From an uncultured Caulobacterales bacterium (GTDB taxonomy: Bacteria; Pseudomonadota; Alphaproteobacteria; Caulobacterales; Caulobacteraceae), in contig CAIUZX010000015.1 in the NCBI GenBank assembly GCA_903903715.1, forward strand, positions 1 to 14,374: DNA of 14,374 nucleotides, written 5' to 3'. Both the position numbers and the translations under genes were made by a program. The notes beneath the pieces are model-generated. The model searched no databases and was not told the DNA's origin. It worked only from the letters and a program-made list of their open reading frames with translations. Positions 13,093 to 14,374 of this stretch are shown here, piece after piece (positions within the stretch are counted from its first letter, which is position 1; every line of letters starts with the position of its first letter).

Positions 13093-14109
13093 ATGCAACA
13101 TAAGCGTCTGGGCAAGAGCCCGATCTACGTCTCGAAAATCTGCATGGGCACCATGACCTTCGGGTCGCAGACCGACGAGAAGGAAGCGTTCCGCATCCTT
13201 GACCGGTCCCTCGAGGTCGGCATCAACTTCTATGACACGGCGGAGAACTATCCGGTCCCGCCGAAAGAGGACTGGGCGGGCGTCACCGAACAGATCTTCG
13301 GCCGCTGGATGAAGACCAAGCGCCGCGACGAGATCATCCTCGCCACCAAGGTCTGCGGGCCGAGCCACGGCTGGCTGAAGGGCTCGCAGCGGGCGGGCAT
13401 GACCGCCCTTGACCGGCACAACATCATGCGCGCGGTCGAGGCCAGCCTGAAACGTCTTGATACGGACTATATCGACCTCTACCAGACGCACTGGCCCGAC
13501 CACGGCGCGCGCTACGAGGACGCCCTGCGGGCCCTCGACGACCTCGTCACCGAGGGCAAGGTGCGCATCCTTGGCTGCTCCAACGAGACGAGCTTTGGCC
13601 TGATGAAGTCGCTATGGACCTCGGACCGCGAGGGCCTCGCCCGCTACGAGACGATCCAGAACAACTACAGCCTGAACAATCGCCGCTTCGAGGACGAGCT
13701 GGCGCAGGTTTGCCGTCAGGAAGGGGTCAGCCTGATCCCCTATTCGCCGCTGGCGGGCGGGGTGCTGTCGGGCAAGTACAATGGCGGCGCGACGCCGGAC
13801 GGGGCCCGCTTCTCGAACTACCTGAAGATCGGCGGGCGTCAGGCGACGATGGCCAGGCGCTTCGTCAACGACAAGACCATCGCCTCGACGGAGCGTTTCG
13901 CCGCCATAGCCGCGGAGATCGGCGTCTCGACGATCACGCTGGCGACCGCGTGGAGCAAGCAGCACGACTTCGTCGCGTCCACCATCGTCGGCGTGTCGAA
14001 GGAAGACCAGCTCGACGAGATCTTCGCCGCGGCGGACCTCACCCTCGAGGCCGACACCATGAAGAAGATCGACGCGGTGTCGAAGGAGATCCTCTATCCG
14101 ATGGGCTAG
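13093..14109 (+). CDS. tas: Tas-like aldo/keto reductase
   Basis: A 338-aa NADPH-type aldo/keto reductase starting at ATG 13093 (AAAAGGA at 13075-13081, rather far at 11 nt). The catalytic tetrad is present: Asp48, Tyr53, Lys86 and His133. Similarity to E. coli Tas runs throughout: CMGTMTFGSQ near the start, AENYPVPP (50-57) after the Asp, KVCGPSHGW, LKRLDTDYIDLYQTHWP (119-135), CSNETSFGLM, IQNNYSLNNRRFE, and a C-terminus ending YPMG. Tas is a member of the AKR family related to potassium-channel beta subunits and was found through a role in tyrosine-auxotroph growth; its natural substrate is unclear. The protein is cytoplasmic. Its stop codon overlaps that of the convergent permease. It may be transcribed with the upstream oxidoreductase, subject to the hairpin between them. 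Confidence 0.92.
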   Translation: MQHKRLGKSPIYVSKICMGTMTFGSQTDEKEAFRILDRSLEVGINFYDTAENYPVPPKEDWAGVTEQIFGRWMKTKRRDEIILATKVCGPSHGWLKGSQRAGMTALDRHNIMRAVEASLKRLDTDYIDLYQTHWPDHGARYEDALRALDDLVTEGKVRILGCSNETSFGLMKSLWTSDREGLARYETIQNNYSLNNRRFEDELAQVCRQEGVSLIPYSPLAGGVLSGKYNGGATPDGARFSNYLKIGGRQATMARRFVNDKTIASTERFAAIAAEIGVSTITLATAWSKQHDFVASTIVGVSKEDQLDEIFAAADLTLEADTMKKIDAVSKEILYPMG

Positions 14110-14374
14110 AGCGAATGGATTTGCGGCGACTTGATCAGTCGCCGCAGAACCGCCCTGACGACGAGCCCAAAGGCCAGCATTCCGAAGCTCAAGGCGCAGC
14201 CGATCCAGCCGACGTAAAGCACGCTCGAGACGAACACCGTCGCAGATCCCAGGGCGAACAGGGCGGGGGTCAGCGGGAAGAACGGCGTGCGATAGGGCCG
14301 CTCCACATCCGGCCGCGTGCGCCGAAGCCAGATCAGCGCGACGCCGGTCAGGGTCAGAAACAGCCAGAACACCG
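14106..14374 (-). CDS. APC-family amino acid permease, C-terminal fragment (N-terminus beyond right edge)
   Basis: About 89 residues are visible, running off the right edge with no stop; the GTG at 14372 is most likely internal. The first segment (VFWLFLTLTGVALIWL) is a TM helix, then a cytoplasmic RRTRPDVERPYRTPFFP loop, then two more TM helices (LFALGSATVFVSSVLYV and WIGCALSFGMLAFGLVV) and a short basic tail. The RR-x-RPD-x-x-RPYRTP loop between the third-last and second-last helices is typical of APC-superfamily amino acid transporters, such as the YfnA/CAT-like or basic amino acid permeases. The substrate cannot be told from this fragment. Its TAG stop (14108-14106) shares the CTAG palindrome with the aldo/keto reductase stop. 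Confidence 0.82.
   Translation of the reverse strand, partial: VFWLFLTLTGVALIWLRRTRPDVERPYRTPFFPLTPALFALGSATVFVSSVLYVGWIGCALSFGMLAFGLVVRAVLRRLIKSPQIHSL

Noticed and set aside
12141..13115. A 324-codon minus-strand open frame
   Set aside because: Antisense to the MDR oxidoreductase, low-complexity composition and no recognisable motif.

Overview
The window is GC-rich, has strong G/C bias at third codon positions and is densely packed with short intergenic gaps. It carries a large TonB-dependent receptor, a 3-hydroxybutyrate dehydrogenase of the type found in PHB-storing bacteria, and DUF302 and cupin secreted proteins. This suggests an alphaproteobacterium, perhaps of the Caulobacterales (Caulobacter, Brevundimonas, Phenylobacterium). 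The taxonomic call is inferred from gene content and composition only. No rRNA, tRNA, CRISPR, insertion sequence or phage gene was seen.

Layout. (1) 1-1876 (-): N-terminal 625 codons of a TonB-dependent outer-membrane receptor that runs off the left edge. A 293-bp divergent control region follows. (2) 2170-3997 (+): a LysR-type regulator and a secreted alpha/beta hydrolase, 28 bp apart and probably co-transcribed. With the receptor they look like a small uptake-and-hydrolysis locus. (3) 5915-4005 (-): a YnfM-like MFS exporter followed 30 bp later by a thioredoxin-fold AhpC/TSA protein with a CPYC motif. This operon ends tail-to-tail, 7 bp from the hydrolase. (4) 6467-6000 (-): a secreted small cupin, with a hairpin after its stop codon. 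(5) 6674-9202 (+): an operon of bdhA, a patatin-like DUF3734 hydrolase and a secreted DUF302 protein, closed by a clear rho-independent terminator. The cupin and bdhA diverge from a 206-bp region that is unusually rich in inverted repeats.

(6) 11272-9260 (-): one polypeptide fusing a glycine-betaine-type substrate-binding protein to a ProW-like permease, with no ATPase gene beside it. (7) 11362-11730 (+): a small helical protein of unknown function. (8) 11859-14109 (+): a zinc-independent MDR-type oxidoreductase and a Tas-like aldo/keto reductase, separated by a strong hairpin. (9) 14106-14374 (-): the C-terminal end of an APC-family amino acid permease, whose stop codon overlaps that of the aldo/keto reductase.

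How the genes may work together. The most coherent unit is (4)+(5). BdhA oxidises 3-hydroxybutyrate, the cytoplasmic patatin-like protein could release acyl or hydroxyacyl units from lipid or PHB, and two small exported proteins accompany them. The dyad-rich control region suggests joint regulation of cupin and bdhA. Nothing here is clearly a wholly new system. The best leads are this module with its control region, and the orphan binding-protein/permease fusion.
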